Below, one piece after another: positions 35,148-44,448 of a stretch of 64,000 bases of DNA (positions are counted from its first letter, which is position 1; every line of letters starts with the position of its first letter). Source of the DNA: Mammaliicoccus sp. Dog046. Lineage in GTDB: Bacteria; Bacillota; Bacilli; Staphylococcales; Staphylococcaceae. The stretch covers positions 1,846,446-1,910,445 of the forward strand of contig NZ_CP120131.1 of NCBI RefSeq assembly GCF_034039665.1, in the 5' to 3' direction. The notes beneath the pieces were generated by a model that was not told where the DNA came from, did no database searches, and saw only the letters and a list, made by a program, of their open reading frames with translations. The translations under genes and the position numbers were made by a program.

Positions 35148-36530
35148 TTAAATTAAATAAGACATAAATGCTGTTGCTAGTCCGAAATAAATTAACATAC
35201 TGACAATATCGTTAATAGTAGTAATAAATGGTCCACTAGCAACGGCAGGGTCAATGTTCATTTTATTCATAAACATTGGAATAACAGCGCCCATTAATGT
35301 TCCGACAGTCATAGCGATTGTTAAACTAATAGATACAATTAATGCTAAGACCGGTTCCCTATATAATAATACGATAATAATAAATAAGCTAATCGCACAG
35401 AATACGCCGGTCAATAATCCTGAACCTGATTCACGTAATGCAAGTTTAAATTTGCTTTGCTCATCTATTTCACCAGTTGATATATTACGAACTGATACGG
35501 CTAATGATTGAGTTCCAGAGTTCCCACTCATCCCACTAATAATCGGAATAAATGCCGCAAGTAAAGCAACCTGTGATAATGTTTCTTCAAACTGACCAAG
35601 TATAGATGCAGTGATCATACCAAGTACAGTTAAGATTAATAGCCATGGTAAACGTTTCATGGCAGTTTGAAATACTGAATCATTCGTTGAGTCAATATCA
35701 GAAACACCGGCTAATTTAGAGTAGTCTTCACTTGCTTCTTCATCCATTACATCTAGGATATCATCAATTGTGATAATACCTAATAAATGGTCTTGATAAT
35801 CAATAACTGGTAATGCGATTAAGTCATAATCACGCATCGTTTGTGCGACATCTTCTTGGTCATCAGCAACATTTGAACTAATGACACGTTCGCTCATAAT
35901 TTCTTCAATATAAGCATCATTTTCTGCAACGATAAGGTCACGTAAAGAAATAACACCCGCTAATTTTTTATTTTCATTAACTACGAATATGACATAAATC
36001 GTCTCAGCTTGAGGTGCTTGTTCTTTGACATAAAACATTGCTTCCTTTACTGACATCGTTGAATAGACAGATATAAATTCTGTCGTCATGATACCACCGG
36101 CAGTATCTTCTTCATAATGTAGTAATGCTTTAATTTCTTTAGCATCTTCCCTATTCATGAGTGTAAGTAAAGTGGCAACTTTATTCTTAGAAAGTACATT
36201 TAATATATCCACGGCATTATCGTAAGACATATCACTTAACATCTGACTTGCATAATTGGCATTCATATTTTGAAATATTTCTTCATATTCCTCATCATCT
36301 AATTCCGTTGTTTCAAAGAAATCTGCAACTTCTAAAGGTGAAAGGAATTGATAGATTTTTTGTTTCAGTTCGTTATCACATAGTTCAAAGTATTCACCTT
36401 GATCATATGTATGCATACTTAAAAATTCTTCTCGAAATTGGTCTATTTCATCGTTAAATAATAAAGCGTCCAATTTGTCTTTATCGAACGCTTCATCTTC
36501 AACGAATTGTTCATTGTTATCGTTAACCAA
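35148..36530 (-). CDS. mgtE: Magnesium transporter MgtE
   Basis: This 460-residue protein has an N-terminal helical MgtE_N domain, a CBS pair (about residues 140-265, with VISLRDLIVAENDAYIEEIM) and five membrane helices with the ion-path segment SGMSGNSGTQSLAVSVR near residue 345 and MNIDPAVASGPFITTINDI near 425. The N-terminal and CBS domains gate Mg2+ import. The start is a TTG at 36530, because GGAGGTG lies six bases upstream; the frame extends to 36605 but would read through the ribosome site. cpaA follows after ten bases. Confidence 0.92.
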   Translation of the reverse strand: MVNDNNEQFVEDEAFDKDKLDALLFNDEIDQFREEFLSMHTYDQGEYFELCDNELKQKIYQFLSPLEVADFFETTELDDEEYEEIFQNMNANYASQMLSDMSYDNAVDILNVLSKNKVATLLTLMNREDAKEIKALLHYEEDTAGGIMTTEFISVYSTMSVKEAMFYVKEQAPQAETIYVIFVVNENKKLAGVISLRDLIVAENDAYIEEIMSERVISSNVADDQEDVAQTMRDYDLIALPVIDYQDHLLGIITIDDILDVMDEEASEDYSKLAGVSDIDSTNDSVFQTAMKRLPWLLILTVLGMITASILGQFEETLSQVALLAAFIPIISGMSGNSGTQSLAVSVRNISTGEIDEQSKFKLALRESGSGLLTGVFCAISLFIIIVLLYREPVLALIVSISLTIAMTVGTLMGAVIPMFMNKMNIDPAVASGPFITTINDIVSMLIYFGLATAFMSYLI

Positions 36531-36561
36531 CTTTGCCACCTCCTCATAAAAATACAATTTA

Positions 36562-37422
36562 TTATAGCACACCTCTAAGCACAAAGTTTTCTGGCATTTC
36601 ATCAATTATATTAATTTTTTCATGTGTAATTGGATGAATAAAAATCACATTATTACAATGCAATAATTGATGGTTCACTTCTTCATCTTCAAAGCCATAT
36701 AAACTGTCTCCAACGATTGGATGACCAATGTGTGATAAGTGTACTCTAATTTGATGTGTTCTTCCCGTAAATAATTGTAATTTCAATAAACTATACTGTC
36801 CATCGTCATTTATTCGATTAAATGACGTATGTGCAAACTTTCCATTCTCAGATACTTCTCTTTCAATAATTGAATGAGGTGCTCTACCTATTGGCAAACG
36901 AATATCACCATTTGCTTCGCCCACAACACCATGAACGATAGCTAAATAATATTTGCTTATATCACTGTTTGAAATCATATGATGTAACAGCTGATGTTTT
37001 GCAAATATAACAATACCACTTGTACCTCTATCTAAACGTGTTACGATATGTGGAATTGTTTGCTCATTGTTTTGATGCATATAATAAAGTACGCCCTCTA
37101 CTAAACTGCCATGTCGATGATCTCTTGATGGAGATGTACTGACATTAGCAGGTTTCGAAATGATAATAAACCATTCATCTTCAAATAAAATCTGCAATTT
37201 CATTTGAAATGGCAGTAAATTATGACTCGGTTGTTCAATTGGTAAATGTACTTTTACTTGATCACCTGGATAAAGCATTTTACGTACAGTAACACTTTCT
37301 TCATTCACAAATAAAGCACCATTTTGCTTAATGGCGCTTAAACTACTTTTAGAAATGCCTTTTTCATATAATAATGCTTTTAAAGTCATTTCTATTTCTA
37401 CATGATAAAGTATGACTTTCAT
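36562..37422 (-). CDS. RluA/RluD family pseudouridine synthase
   Basis: This 286-residue protein has an N-terminal S4-like RNA-binding part and the catalytic motif TRLDRGTSGIVIFAK near residue 135, with the active Asp in RLDRGTSG. FTGRTHQIRVHLSHIGHPI near residue 215 is the usual second motif. It should isomerise uridines in 23S rRNA or tRNA; the exact target is not known. GAGG precedes the ATG, which starts three bases after the nadK stop. The order relQ-nadK-rluD is conserved in Bacillus (yjbM-yjbN-yjbO) and staphylococci. Confidence 0.92.
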   Translation of the reverse strand: MKVILYHVEIEMTLKALLYEKGISKSSLSAIKQNGALFVNEESVTVRKMLYPGDQVKVHLPIEQPSHNLLPFQMKLQILFEDEWFIIISKPANVSTSPSRDHRHGSLVEGVLYYMHQNNEQTIPHIVTRLDRGTSGIVIFAKHQLLHHMISNSDISKYYLAIVHGVVGEANGDIRLPIGRAPHSIIEREVSENGKFAHTSFNRINDDGQYSLLKLQLFTGRTHQIRVHLSHIGHPIVGDSLYGFEDEEVNHQLLHCNNVIFIHPITHEKINIIDEMPENFVLRGVL

Positions 37423-37425
37423 ATT

Positions 37426-38229
37426 TTAATCCTCATTCGAAATAAATGAATCATGGACTCTCTTCCAAAATGGAAATGGTCTAAATCTTGCAAAGCGTAC
37501 TTTCTCGTTTGCGACTCTATACTGAATCGATTCGATGTTTTTATGCTTAACATTGACATGATCGATTGTAACTTGCAACGTATCATTATTAACTGGATGA
37601 ATATGACATACATGATGTTTAGGTAAAACTAATGGTGACCCAACAGTTCTAAATACACGGTTGTTGATGGATGCTATTTCGGCAATTTGCATTGCTTCTA
37701 GAGAAGGATGAATTAATGCTCCTCCTAAAGCTTTGTTGTAAGCAGTTGAACCAGATGGCGTTGACACACATAAGCCATCTCCTCTAAACCTTTCAAACTG
37801 TTCACCTCTTAACACTAAATCTACAACTAACGTTGCACCATTATCTGTTTTGATTGTCGCTTCATTCAATGCTAAATATCGTGTTTCATATCCACCCTTT
37901 TTATAACGAATGATGACTTCTAGTAATGGATATTCAATCACTTGATATGTTGAATTATTGATTTCAATAATTAATTTCTCTACTTCATGTGGTAACCAAT
38001 CTGCATAAAATCCTAAATGCCCTGTATGTACACCGACAAAACTTACATCGCCTAACATATGACTATATTGGTGAAATGCCTGTAACAAAGTACCATCGCC
38101 ACCAACTGATATTACAATATCTGGAGACTCTTTATCTTCTATCATATTAAAGTCATTCATATGATTTTTCATCTTATACATTAATGCATTCGATTTAGAA
38201 TCTCCTTTAGACAAAATATTATACTTCAA
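37426..38229 (-). CDS. nadK: NAD kinase
   Basis: This 267-residue enzyme phosphorylates NAD to NADP. The [11 protein letters not shown] motif is near residue 44, and the NE/D loop region [13 protein letters not shown] and [20 protein letters not shown] are typical of the family. The TTG at 38229 is preferred over the ATG at 38238: GGGGTG lies at a better distance and the protein then begins like S. aureus NadK (MRYTIL in my memory, MKYNIL here). It sits 12 bases after relQ and three bases before the rluD-like gene, in one operon. Confidence 0.93.
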   Translation of the reverse strand: MKYNILSKGDSKSNALMYKMKNHMNDFNMIEDKESPDIVISVGGDGTLLQAFHQYSHMLGDVSFVGVHTGHLGFYADWLPHEVEKLIIEINNSTYQVIEYPLLEVIIRYKKGGYETRYLALNEATIKTDNGATLVVDLVLRGEQFERFRGDGLCVSTPSGSTAYNKALGGALIHPSLEAMQIAEIASINNRVFRTVGSPLVLPKHHVCHIHPVNNDTLQVTIDHVNVKHKNIESIQYRVANEKVRFARFRPFPFWKRVHDSFISNED

Positions 38230-38241
38230 AGCATTCACCCC

Positions 38242-38877
38242 TTAATCATGATTATGTTTATTACTTTTCTGTCTCGAATAATACTTCTGTGCTTCTTGTA
38301 TCTCTTCACGTATTTCGGACATTTCTTCATCCAATAAAAATGCCGCTTCAGCAGCTCTTTCCAGTCGATTTCTGATTTCTGGAGGATAATCACCATCATA
38401 CTTATACCTTAAAGTATGTTCAATTGTCGCCCAAAAATTCATTGCTAAAGTTCTAATTTGTATTTCTGCCAAAATATTTGTTTGACCGTGTAATGTCTCA
38501 ATTGGGTAACTGATGATTACATGATAAGAACGATAACCACTTTCTTTCGTGTACTCAATGTAATTACGCTCTTCTATGACTTCAAAGTCTTGACGTTGTC
38601 TTAATAACTCAACAACAACATCTATATCATCAACAAATTGGCACATCATTCTTAAACCAGCAATGTCATACATTTCTTCTCTCAAACGATCAAATGGAAT
38701 ATCACGTTGATTTGCTTTATCTATAATGCTTGAAATTGGTTTCACACGGCCCGTTACAAATTCAATTGGCGAAGGTCTATCTAAAGATTCATATTGCTTG
38801 CGCAACCCCTTCAACTTAATCTTTAATTCATCAATTGCTTGTTTATATGGTGCCAAAAATTCTTCCCATTGATTCAT
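38242..38877 (-). CDS. relQ: Small alarmone synthetase RelQ
   Basis: This 211-residue protein has only the (p)ppGpp synthetase domain, with no hydrolase or TGS domain. Motifs include DIAGLRMMCQFVDDID near residue 70, ESGYRSYHVIISYP near 112 and AEIQIRTLAMNFWATIEH near 140. It makes ppGpp from GTP/GDP, typically on cell-wall stress in staphylococci. The C-terminal helix with Glu repeats fits the tetrameric RelQ. The ATG at 38877 has GGAG eight bases upstream; that site overlaps the end of the UPF0738 gene. It is co-transcribed with nadK. Confidence 0.93.
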   Translation of the reverse strand: MNQWEEFLAPYKQAIDELKIKLKGLRKQYESLDRPSPIEFVTGRVKPISSIIDKANQRDIPFDRLREEMYDIAGLRMMCQFVDDIDVVVELLRQRQDFEVIEERNYIEYTKESGYRSYHVIISYPIETLHGQTNILAEIQIRTLAMNFWATIEHTLRYKYDGDYPPEIRNRLERAAEAAFLLDEEMSEIREEIQEAQKYYSRQKSNKHNHD

Positions 38878-38882
38878 AACCA

Positions 38883-39239
38883 TCACTCCGCTTTGTTTAA
38901 TTCAAATGCTTCCTCGACAGTAGCCACAAAATCTTTGCCATAATTGTGATTATCTGCAATATTATCTAATAAAAATTCCATTTCTTCTTTAAATGAAGTC
39001 AATTTAATTTGATCATTCACAATAATCTCTTTATCTAAATGTTCATGTATCATAGACCAAGTTTCTTCTACAAATAATAAATATTGATATTGTTCACCAT
39101 TATCTAACATATATACAAACGCATGATTATCACTATCTACTATCATATGTTCTGCTGGTTCTAAACCTTCAGTAGATTTGTCAGTGTAACATTGAATTTG
39201 ATTATCTTTTATCTTAATTTCATTTACATAAATACGCAT
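38883..39239 (-). CDS. UPF0738 family protein (YjbL-like)
   Basis: This 118-residue acidic protein opens MRIYVNEIKIKDNQIQCYTD and contains QYQYLLFVEETWSMIHEHLD and LLDNIADNHNYGKDFV, the UPF0738 pattern. The function is unknown, and no membrane segments are visible. AAGGAGG precedes the ATG. It is the first gene of the relQ-nadK-rluD-mgtE-cpaA group and stands divergent from the CYTH gene. Its stop lies five bases upstream of the relQ start. Confidence 0.85.
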   Translation of the reverse strand: MRIYVNEIKIKDNQIQCYTDKSTEGLEPAEHMIVDSDNHAFVYMLDNGEQYQYLLFVEETWSMIHEHLDKEIIVNDQIKLTSFKEEMEFLLDNIADNHNYGKDFVATVEEAFELNKAE

Positions 39240-39372
39240 TGCTGTTCCTCCTTATTCCAATCTATTTTAACACATTTTAATTTAAACATTCATGCCATCA
39301 CTCTAAATTTATGTAATTACTTGTTTTCACGTAAATCTTCTATAATAATAGAAGGAAAGGAAGTGTTACATA

Positions 39373-39951
39373 ATGGCAGAAGAATTAGAAATTGAATTTA
39401 AAAATATACTCACACCTCTTCAATATAAAAAAATCAAACAGACCTATTTTAACGATAATCAACCATTTAAACAAACAAATTACTATATAGACACACCAAA
39501 CCATGATATCATTTCAAAAAAAATGGCACTAAGAATCAGAAAGAAAGCTGAACATTATGAAATGACATTAAAAGTACCTCAAACAGTTGGACTTTTAGAA
39601 TATAATGAAGTTGTCGATGAATTACCTAGTGAAGATCGTTTCCTTCATAGAAATGAATTACCTCCTCAAATTGTTCAAGTATTATCAGAACATCATATTG
39701 AAATAGAAAATTTACGATTACTCGGTGAACTGACAACATACCGATTAGAAAAACAATTAGATTCAGGATTGTTAGTACTTGATCACAGCTTATATTTAGG
39801 AATTGAAGATTATGAGTTAGAGTTTGAAGTTACCGATTATGAGCAAGGTGAAATTGCATTTGAACAATTATTAACTGATCTTCAAATTGATAAACAAACG
39901 CCTGACAATAAGGTTAAACGCTTCTTTGATGCAAATAGACGAACTACTTGA
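39373..39951 (+). CDS. CYTH domain protein (YjbK-like triphosphatase)
   Basis: This 192-residue protein has the CYTH signature ExExK at its start (EELEIEFKN), followed by TNYYIDTPNHDI, LRIRKKAEHYEMTLKVPQ and LEFEVTDYEQG near the end. The eight-stranded tunnel fold hydrolyses triphosphates such as inorganic tripolyphosphate or thiamine triphosphate with a divalent metal. The adjacency to relQ on the other strand is conserved in Bacillus (yjbK). GGAAG lies nine bases before the ATG. Confidence 0.9.
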   Translation: MAEELEIEFKNILTPLQYKKIKQTYFNDNQPFKQTNYYIDTPNHDIISKKMALRIRKKAEHYEMTLKVPQTVGLLEYNEVVDELPSEDRFLHRNELPPQIVQVLSEHHIEIENLRLLGELTTYRLEKQLDSGLLVLDHSLYLGIEDYELEFEVTDYEQGEIAFEQLLTDLQIDKQTPDNKVKRFFDANRRTT

Positions 39952-40046
39952 AACAACTTTCATTACAAGTCGAAATACTTTCAAAAATTTATGAACATGT
40001 TATATTAATATTATCAATATTGAAATAAGCAAGAAAAGGTGAAATT

Positions 40047-40406
40047 ATGACGCCATACGAAGTTATCGACCCCACAGATTTATACGACATGATTGATTAC
40101 TTTTATGAACGAGTAGCAGAAGACACGCGAATTAATCATCTTTTTCCAGGCGACTTTGCTGAAACAAGTCGCAAGCAGAAACAATTTTTAACACAATTTT
40201 TGGGTGGTCCTTCTTTATATACTGAAGAACACGGACATCCAATGTTACGACAACGTCACTTACCATTTACGATTACGCAATACGAAAGAGATGCTTGGTT
40301 AGAAAATATGCATATCGCGCTTACCTCATCTCGTCTTGATAAAGATGTCCAAGAATATTTATACGAAAGACTAAAGCTAACTGCAAATCACATGGTTAAC
40401 GCTTAA
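40047..40406 (+). CDS. Truncated hemoglobin (group II, YjbI-like)
   Basis: This 119-residue globin shows the group II pattern: YDMIDYFYERVAEDTRINHLFPGD at the start (the CD region), GGPSLYTEEHGHPMLRQRHLPF with the proximal His, and AWLENMHIAL with Trp G8. It binds heme and probably O2, and is thought to help in thiol or nitrosative stress. It lies 19 bases before yjbH, a conserved pairing also found in Bacillus and staphylococci, so the two are co-transcribed. An AAAGGTG ribosome site precedes the ATG. Confidence 0.92.
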   Translation: MTPYEVIDPTDLYDMIDYFYERVAEDTRINHLFPGDFAETSRKQKQFLTQFLGGPSLYTEEHGHPMLRQRHLPFTITQYERDAWLENMHIALTSSRLDKDVQEYLYERLKLTANHMVNA

Positions 40407-40425
40407 TATAGTGAAGGTGGATAAT

Positions 40426-41232
40426 ATGGCCGAAGAATTAAGATTAATCCATGCTAATGAACAAAATAATATAGATTTAACGCCAGTAAGCAAAATTGAA
40501 ATTTATTCATTTTTCGATCCATTTTGCGAGGATTGCTTCAATCTATCATCAACATTAGCAAAGTTAAAAATCGAATATCAAAAATATGTTAAAATCCGTC
40601 AGATTTTAAACCCGTCTCTTAAAGTTTTAACGAAATGCCAAGCGCAAAGTACATGTGAATTTGATAACGTTGCGTTAGCATTTAAAGCAGCCGAATTACA
40701 AGGGCATAACAGAGCGACAAGATTCTTAAATCTGATACAGAATGAGATCATTCCTCATGAAAAAATAATCACTTCTGAACTAATTAGAAAGTGCGCTTAT
40801 AAATCAGGAATTGATTTACCTGTATTCATCAAAGATTTAAAGGATCCAGCATTAAAAGAAAGTCTACAAACAGACTTACACATCGCAAGAGAGATGGATA
40901 TAAACATGACACCTTCCCTTGTGTTCTTTAATGAAGATGTTCATGCTGAAGGACTTAAAGTTGAAGGATTATACCCATATCATATTTATACGTATATCAT
41001 CCAAGAACTGATTGGTACAGAAGTAGAAAAACAACTTCCTCCAAAACTTCTTGAATATATACAGACGCAAAACATTATTACAGAACAAGAAATTGAAACA
41101 ATATATGAATGGCCAGAAAAGATTGTAAAAAGAGAATTGAGAAAACTACAATTACAAGGTTATATCGAACAACAAACATCCGTACATGGAGACTTCTGGC
41201 AATATAAGAAAATGAATGAAAAAGCAAAATAA
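40426..41232 (+). CDS. yjbH: ClpXP adaptor YjbH
   Basis: This 268-residue DsbA-like protein targets Spx for degradation by ClpXP. The thioredoxin-like motif reads FDPFCEDCFNLSS with C34 and C37, so the CxxC is intact. A later conserved stretch is SLVFFNEDVHAEGLKVEGLYPYHIY near residue 165, with a winged-helix-like C-terminus (ITEQEIETIYEWPEKIVKRE). The ATG at 40426 is chosen; AAGGTGG lies five bases upstream, and the protein then begins MAEELR as in S. aureus (MAGELR). The spx gene itself is at 45339-45734. Confidence 0.92.
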   Translation: MAEELRLIHANEQNNIDLTPVSKIEIYSFFDPFCEDCFNLSSTLAKLKIEYQKYVKIRQILNPSLKVLTKCQAQSTCEFDNVALAFKAAELQGHNRATRFLNLIQNEIIPHEKIITSELIRKCAYKSGIDLPVFIKDLKDPALKESLQTDLHIAREMDINMTPSLVFFNEDVHAEGLKVEGLYPYHIYTYIIQELIGTEVEKQLPPKLLEYIQTQNIITEQEIETIYEWPEKIVKRELRKLQLQGYIEQQTSVHGDFWQYKKMNEKAK

Positions 41233-41245
41233 TCTAATGCAATAA

Positions 41246-41296
41246 AAAAAGCACTTCTTACGAGGAAAATAAATTCCAAGTAAGAAGTGCTTTTTC
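41246..41296 (+). terminator. Terminator of the globin-yjbH unit
   Basis: A 16-bp stem AAAAAGCACTTCTTAC and its complement around an 18-base loop, followed by a T run. Confidence 0.88.
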
Positions 41297-41364
41297 ATTT
41301 GAGTGTGGTCTACTCACTACTCAAATCTTAATTAGATAACTTTTGGGATGTTAACTTTAGATAA

Positions 41365-41462
41365 AAAAAACACCGTGTCTGATTACACGGTGCTTAAACA
41401 AAGGGGATGGGAGAAATTTTTCACTTCAAACAAAGGGGTATGTTTGTTATGTGATTAATTTC
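41365..41462 (-). ncRNA. rsaE: Small regulatory RNA RsaE (RoxS)
   Basis: On the minus strand the segment begins GAAATTAATCACATAACAAA and contains the two C-rich seed loops ACCCCTTTGTTTG and CCCATCCCCTTTGTTTAA. It ends with a terminator stem CACCGTGT / ACACGGTG and a T run. This agrees with S. aureus RsaE as I know it, at the same site between pepF and yjbH. RsaE represses TCA-cycle, folate and amino-acid-catabolism mRNAs by pairing its UCCC motifs with ribosome sites. It is typically induced by the NO/oxygen sensing SrrAB or ResDE system. Confidence 0.93.
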
Positions 41463-41470
41463 ATGTATGT

Positions 41471-41500
41471 AATATAACATGGTATGTACACCGAATTCAA
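41471..41500 (-). promoter_or_regulatory. rsaE promoter
   Basis: A -35 TTGAAT (41495-41500) and a -10 TATATT (41471-41476) are 18 bases apart on the minus strand. The -10 ends eight bases before the predicted RsaE 5' end. No certain SrrA or Rex box is claimed. Confidence 0.6.
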
Positions 41501-41561
41501 CAAAAAACACCGTTTTTTTTGATTTGTCACATACTTGTCATATTGGAAACGCGTTCATGCC

Positions 41562-43367
41562 TTAAAGTTCTTTTACAAGCTTCTCAAAGGCATTTAATTT
41601 CTCTTCAAACACTTCCATCGCTTCTTCTATTGGCTGTTTAGATGTCATATCTACGCCTGCTTTTTTCAAAACTTCAATTGGATAATCTGAACTACCCGCT
41701 TTTAAGAATTCATTAATATATCTTGTAACTGCTGGTTCACCTTCATCTAATATTTGTTTACTCAATGCTTGTGCGGCACTATAGCCAGTCGCATATTGAT
41801 AAACGTAAAAATTATAATAGAAATGAGGAATTCTTGACCACTCTTTAGCAATATTTTCATCAGTCACAACTGAATCACCAAAGTACTTCTTATTTAATTC
41901 GGCATATTCCGTATTTAATCGATCAGCAGTTAAAGGTTCACCCTCTTCTACAATCTTATGAATTAAATATTCAAATTCCGCAAACATTGTTTGTCTGAAT
42001 AAAGTTGCTCTAAATCTCTCTAATTCTTGATTTAATAAATACTTACGTTTTTCAGGATCTTCTAAATTTTTATCCATGTATTCACTTAATAATGCTTCAT
42101 TTGTTGTTGAAGCTACTTCAGCTACAAAGATTGAATAATCACTTTCGTTAGACAATTGATGTTTACGACTAAAGTAACTATGTGCCGAATGTCCAAATTC
42201 ATGAATAAGTGTAAATAAATCAGAAATTGAATCTGACCAATTCAACAGTATAAATGGATTTGTTAAATGTGCACCTGAAGAATAACCACCTGAACGTTTA
42301 CCTTTATTTTCATAAACGTCTACCCATCTATTGTTCAATCCTTCTTCAACGACATCCATGTATTCTTTACCCATTGGTTGTAATGCTTTCAACATCCAAT
42401 CTTTCGCTTCTTCATATGGCATTTCAAATGATGAATTTTTAACTAATGGTGTGTACATGTCATACATATGCATTTCATCTAAGCCTAATAGCTCTTTACG
42501 CAATTCAGTATAACGATGTAACAATGGAAGATGTTTATGTACTGTTTCAATCAAATTGTCATATACGTCTTCAGGTATAAAGTTATTAGATAACGCTTGC
42601 TCTCTCGCTGATTGATATTGGCGCACTTTAGAGCTAAATATTGCAGTTTTGACTTTACCACTTAAAGTTGCAGTCAATGTATTATTGTGACTACCATATG
42701 CTTCATAGACGTTGTCATAAGCTGACTTTCTTAAGATTCTATCTTCAGATTCTAATAATTTGTTATAAGTACCTTGTGTTAATTCATGTTCATTACCGTC
42801 TTTATCAATCGCAGGTTTAAATGATAAATCTGCATTGTTAAACATACCAAAGACATTACTTGGCGTTTGTAATGCTTCACCCGCTTCAGCAAGTATCTTC
42901 TCTTCTTTATCACTTAAAATATGTGGTCTTTTTTTATTTAACTTTTCAATATCAAATTGATATCTCTTTAAGTCTTCATTAGATTCAACAAATTCGTTTA
43001 ATGTTGTTTCATCAATAGACATTAATTCAGGTAAGATAAAGCTCCATGCACTAGCAAATTTATTAGCCAATGTTGCTGCTTTTGCTTCATAACCAGCATA
43101 TTTATCATTTGCTGTATCTTGGTCATGTTTTAAGTGTGCATACACATAAACTTTACCTAACTTTTCATCAATCTCACTATCTAATAACAATGCTTGATAA
43201 AGTGTGTCAGAACTATCCTTTAAGTGCCCTTTGAATTGTTCTTCTTTACCAAGATATGTTTCTAATTCTTTGAATGCTTCTTCATAAGCTTCATCTGAAG
43301 GGAAAATTGTTGTTAAATCCCAAGTGTATTGCTCTTGTTGTTCTTCTCTCGTAATTAGATTTGCCAT
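41562..43367 (-). CDS. pepF: Oligoendopeptidase F
   Basis: This 601-residue M3 family metallopeptidase cleaves short peptides in the cytoplasm. The zinc motif HExxH is in LIHEFGHSAHSYFS near residue 390, and the third ligand Glu is expected in SNESDYSIFVAEVASTTNEA. The N-terminal helical lobe covers residues 1-190. It would process peptides imported by the Opp system encoded at 47.8-59.2 kb. AAGGAGG precedes the ATG. The rsaE gene lies directly downstream on the same strand with its own promoter. Confidence 0.95.
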   Translation of the reverse strand: MANLITREEQQEQYTWDLTTIFPSDEAYEEAFKELETYLGKEEQFKGHLKDSSDTLYQALLLDSEIDEKLGKVYVYAHLKHDQDTANDKYAGYEAKAATLANKFASAWSFILPELMSIDETTLNEFVESNEDLKRYQFDIEKLNKKRPHILSDKEEKILAEAGEALQTPSNVFGMFNNADLSFKPAIDKDGNEHELTQGTYNKLLESEDRILRKSAYDNVYEAYGSHNNTLTATLSGKVKTAIFSSKVRQYQSAREQALSNNFIPEDVYDNLIETVHKHLPLLHRYTELRKELLGLDEMHMYDMYTPLVKNSSFEMPYEEAKDWMLKALQPMGKEYMDVVEEGLNNRWVDVYENKGKRSGGYSSGAHLTNPFILLNWSDSISDLFTLIHEFGHSAHSYFSRKHQLSNESDYSIFVAEVASTTNEALLSEYMDKNLEDPEKRKYLLNQELERFRATLFRQTMFAEFEYLIHKIVEEGEPLTADRLNTEYAELNKKYFGDSVVTDENIAKEWSRIPHFYYNFYVYQYATGYSAAQALSKQILDEGEPAVTRYINEFLKAGSSDYPIEVLKKAGVDMTSKQPIEEAMEVFEEKLNAFEKLVKEL

Positions 43368-43408
43368 TTTAATAGCCTCCTTTGATTATCGTACTTATAA
43401 TTTTCTCA

Positions 43409-44395
43409 TTAAACGCTTGATTTTGCACGTGATATAGCCTTTTTCTGAATGATTGTAAAGTATGTATTTACTGCCCTTTTTAGTACGTCCATCTTTGAAT
43501 AATTAAAATGAAATGATCTGAACTTTATAAACCCATACAATTTTTTGAATGAAAATGTACCTTCTTTAATTTCCTTATAGATAAAAGCTTGCCAAGTAAT
43601 ACAATGCGTTAAGAAATAAATTTGTTCCGGTACAATAATCCCTATAATATCCAGTCGTTTCTCATTTAGTAGTCTCGCTTGATACAGCATCGAAAGTGTC
43701 GGTTCTAATACATTTCTCTGTTTCTTACATTTACTAATATATTCATCATATGCTTGATTGGTTAAATAAAATGTTGGAACCTCACATCTTTCACAGTGCG
43801 GTATTAAATCCATCCATTGAATAACCTTTCTATTAGCTATAAATAGATGCTTATCTATTGATTGGATATTCTCATACTTGATTAACGTTTGTGTAATTGG
43901 ATTATATGTTAATAATGTTCGCTCAGTACAATTAATTAATGCTGCTTCAAAATAATTCAAATGGAGCATACCGTCACTATACGTTACGTCCTTCCCAATC
44001 CATTTAACATCCATATTTAGTGCGTGATAACCTTCAGTTCGATTTAGCAGTAAAGTAAAACTAATCGGTGAATATTGAAATTCAACAATCAATCGCTTAT
44101 TAATAATAATATCCGGAATTTGATTAATTTCTGACAAATAGTATTCCATATCCACTTGTACTTTATTATTTAATTTGGCATAAATATGATGCTTAGATGA
44201 GATATGTTCTAAAGACTCTTTCTTCATTGCCGAATTGGAACAAGCACTATTAGATTTGTGTGCAAAATGGATAATCGTGTGTCGTCCTTTTCTTAAAATA
44301 AGTTCACATAAACATTCCGGACATCTATATTCTTCTCTTTCCTCTGCATATTGCGCATGCACTAATTCATTGTCTTGGTTCAAACCGATTAACAT
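43409..44395 (-). CDS. coiA: Competence protein CoiA-like
   Basis: This 328-residue protein has an N-terminal zinc-binding module (CPECLCELILRKG near residue 25, then HFAHKSNSAC). A PD-(D/E)xK nuclease-like core follows (IPDIIINKRLIVEFQYSPIS near residue 95) and a C-terminal helical region. CoiA helps process incoming DNA during transformation. The ribosome site GAGGTG lies inside the 3' arm of the mecA terminator hairpin, seven Ts before the ATG. It is 53 bases downstream of mecA on the same strand, so read-through would put its translation under control of that hairpin. Confidence 0.9.
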   Translation of the reverse strand: MLIGLNQDNELVHAQYAEEREEYRCPECLCELILRKGRHTIIHFAHKSNSACSNSAMKKESLEHISSKHHIYAKLNNKVQVDMEYYLSEINQIPDIIINKRLIVEFQYSPISFTLLLNRTEGYHALNMDVKWIGKDVTYSDGMLHLNYFEAALINCTERTLLTYNPITQTLIKYENIQSIDKHLFIANRKVIQWMDLIPHCERCEVPTFYLTNQAYDEYISKCKKQRNVLEPTLSMLYQARLLNEKRLDIIGIIVPEQIYFLTHCITWQAFIYKEIKEGTFSFKKLYGFIKFRSFHFNYSKMDVLKRAVNTYFTIIQKKAISRAKSSV

Positions 44396-44436
44396 AAAAA
44401 AACACCTCTTTACTTTATTAAACGTAAAGAGGTGTT
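44396..44436 (-). terminator. mecA terminator containing the coiA ribosome site
   Basis: A perfect 13-bp stem AACACCTCTTTAC / GTAAAGAGGTGTT with a ten-base loop is followed by further Ts and directly by the coiA ATG at 44395. GAGGTG, the only Shine-Dalgarno candidate for coiA, is in the 3' arm. Confidence 0.85.
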
Positions 44437-44448
44437 CAAATTACTTAT

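Noticed and set aside
36531-36605. Longer N-terminus of MgtE from 36605
   Set aside because: It would translate the GAGGAGGTG ribosome site as Glu-Glu-Val. The TTG at 36530 gives the normal family length.
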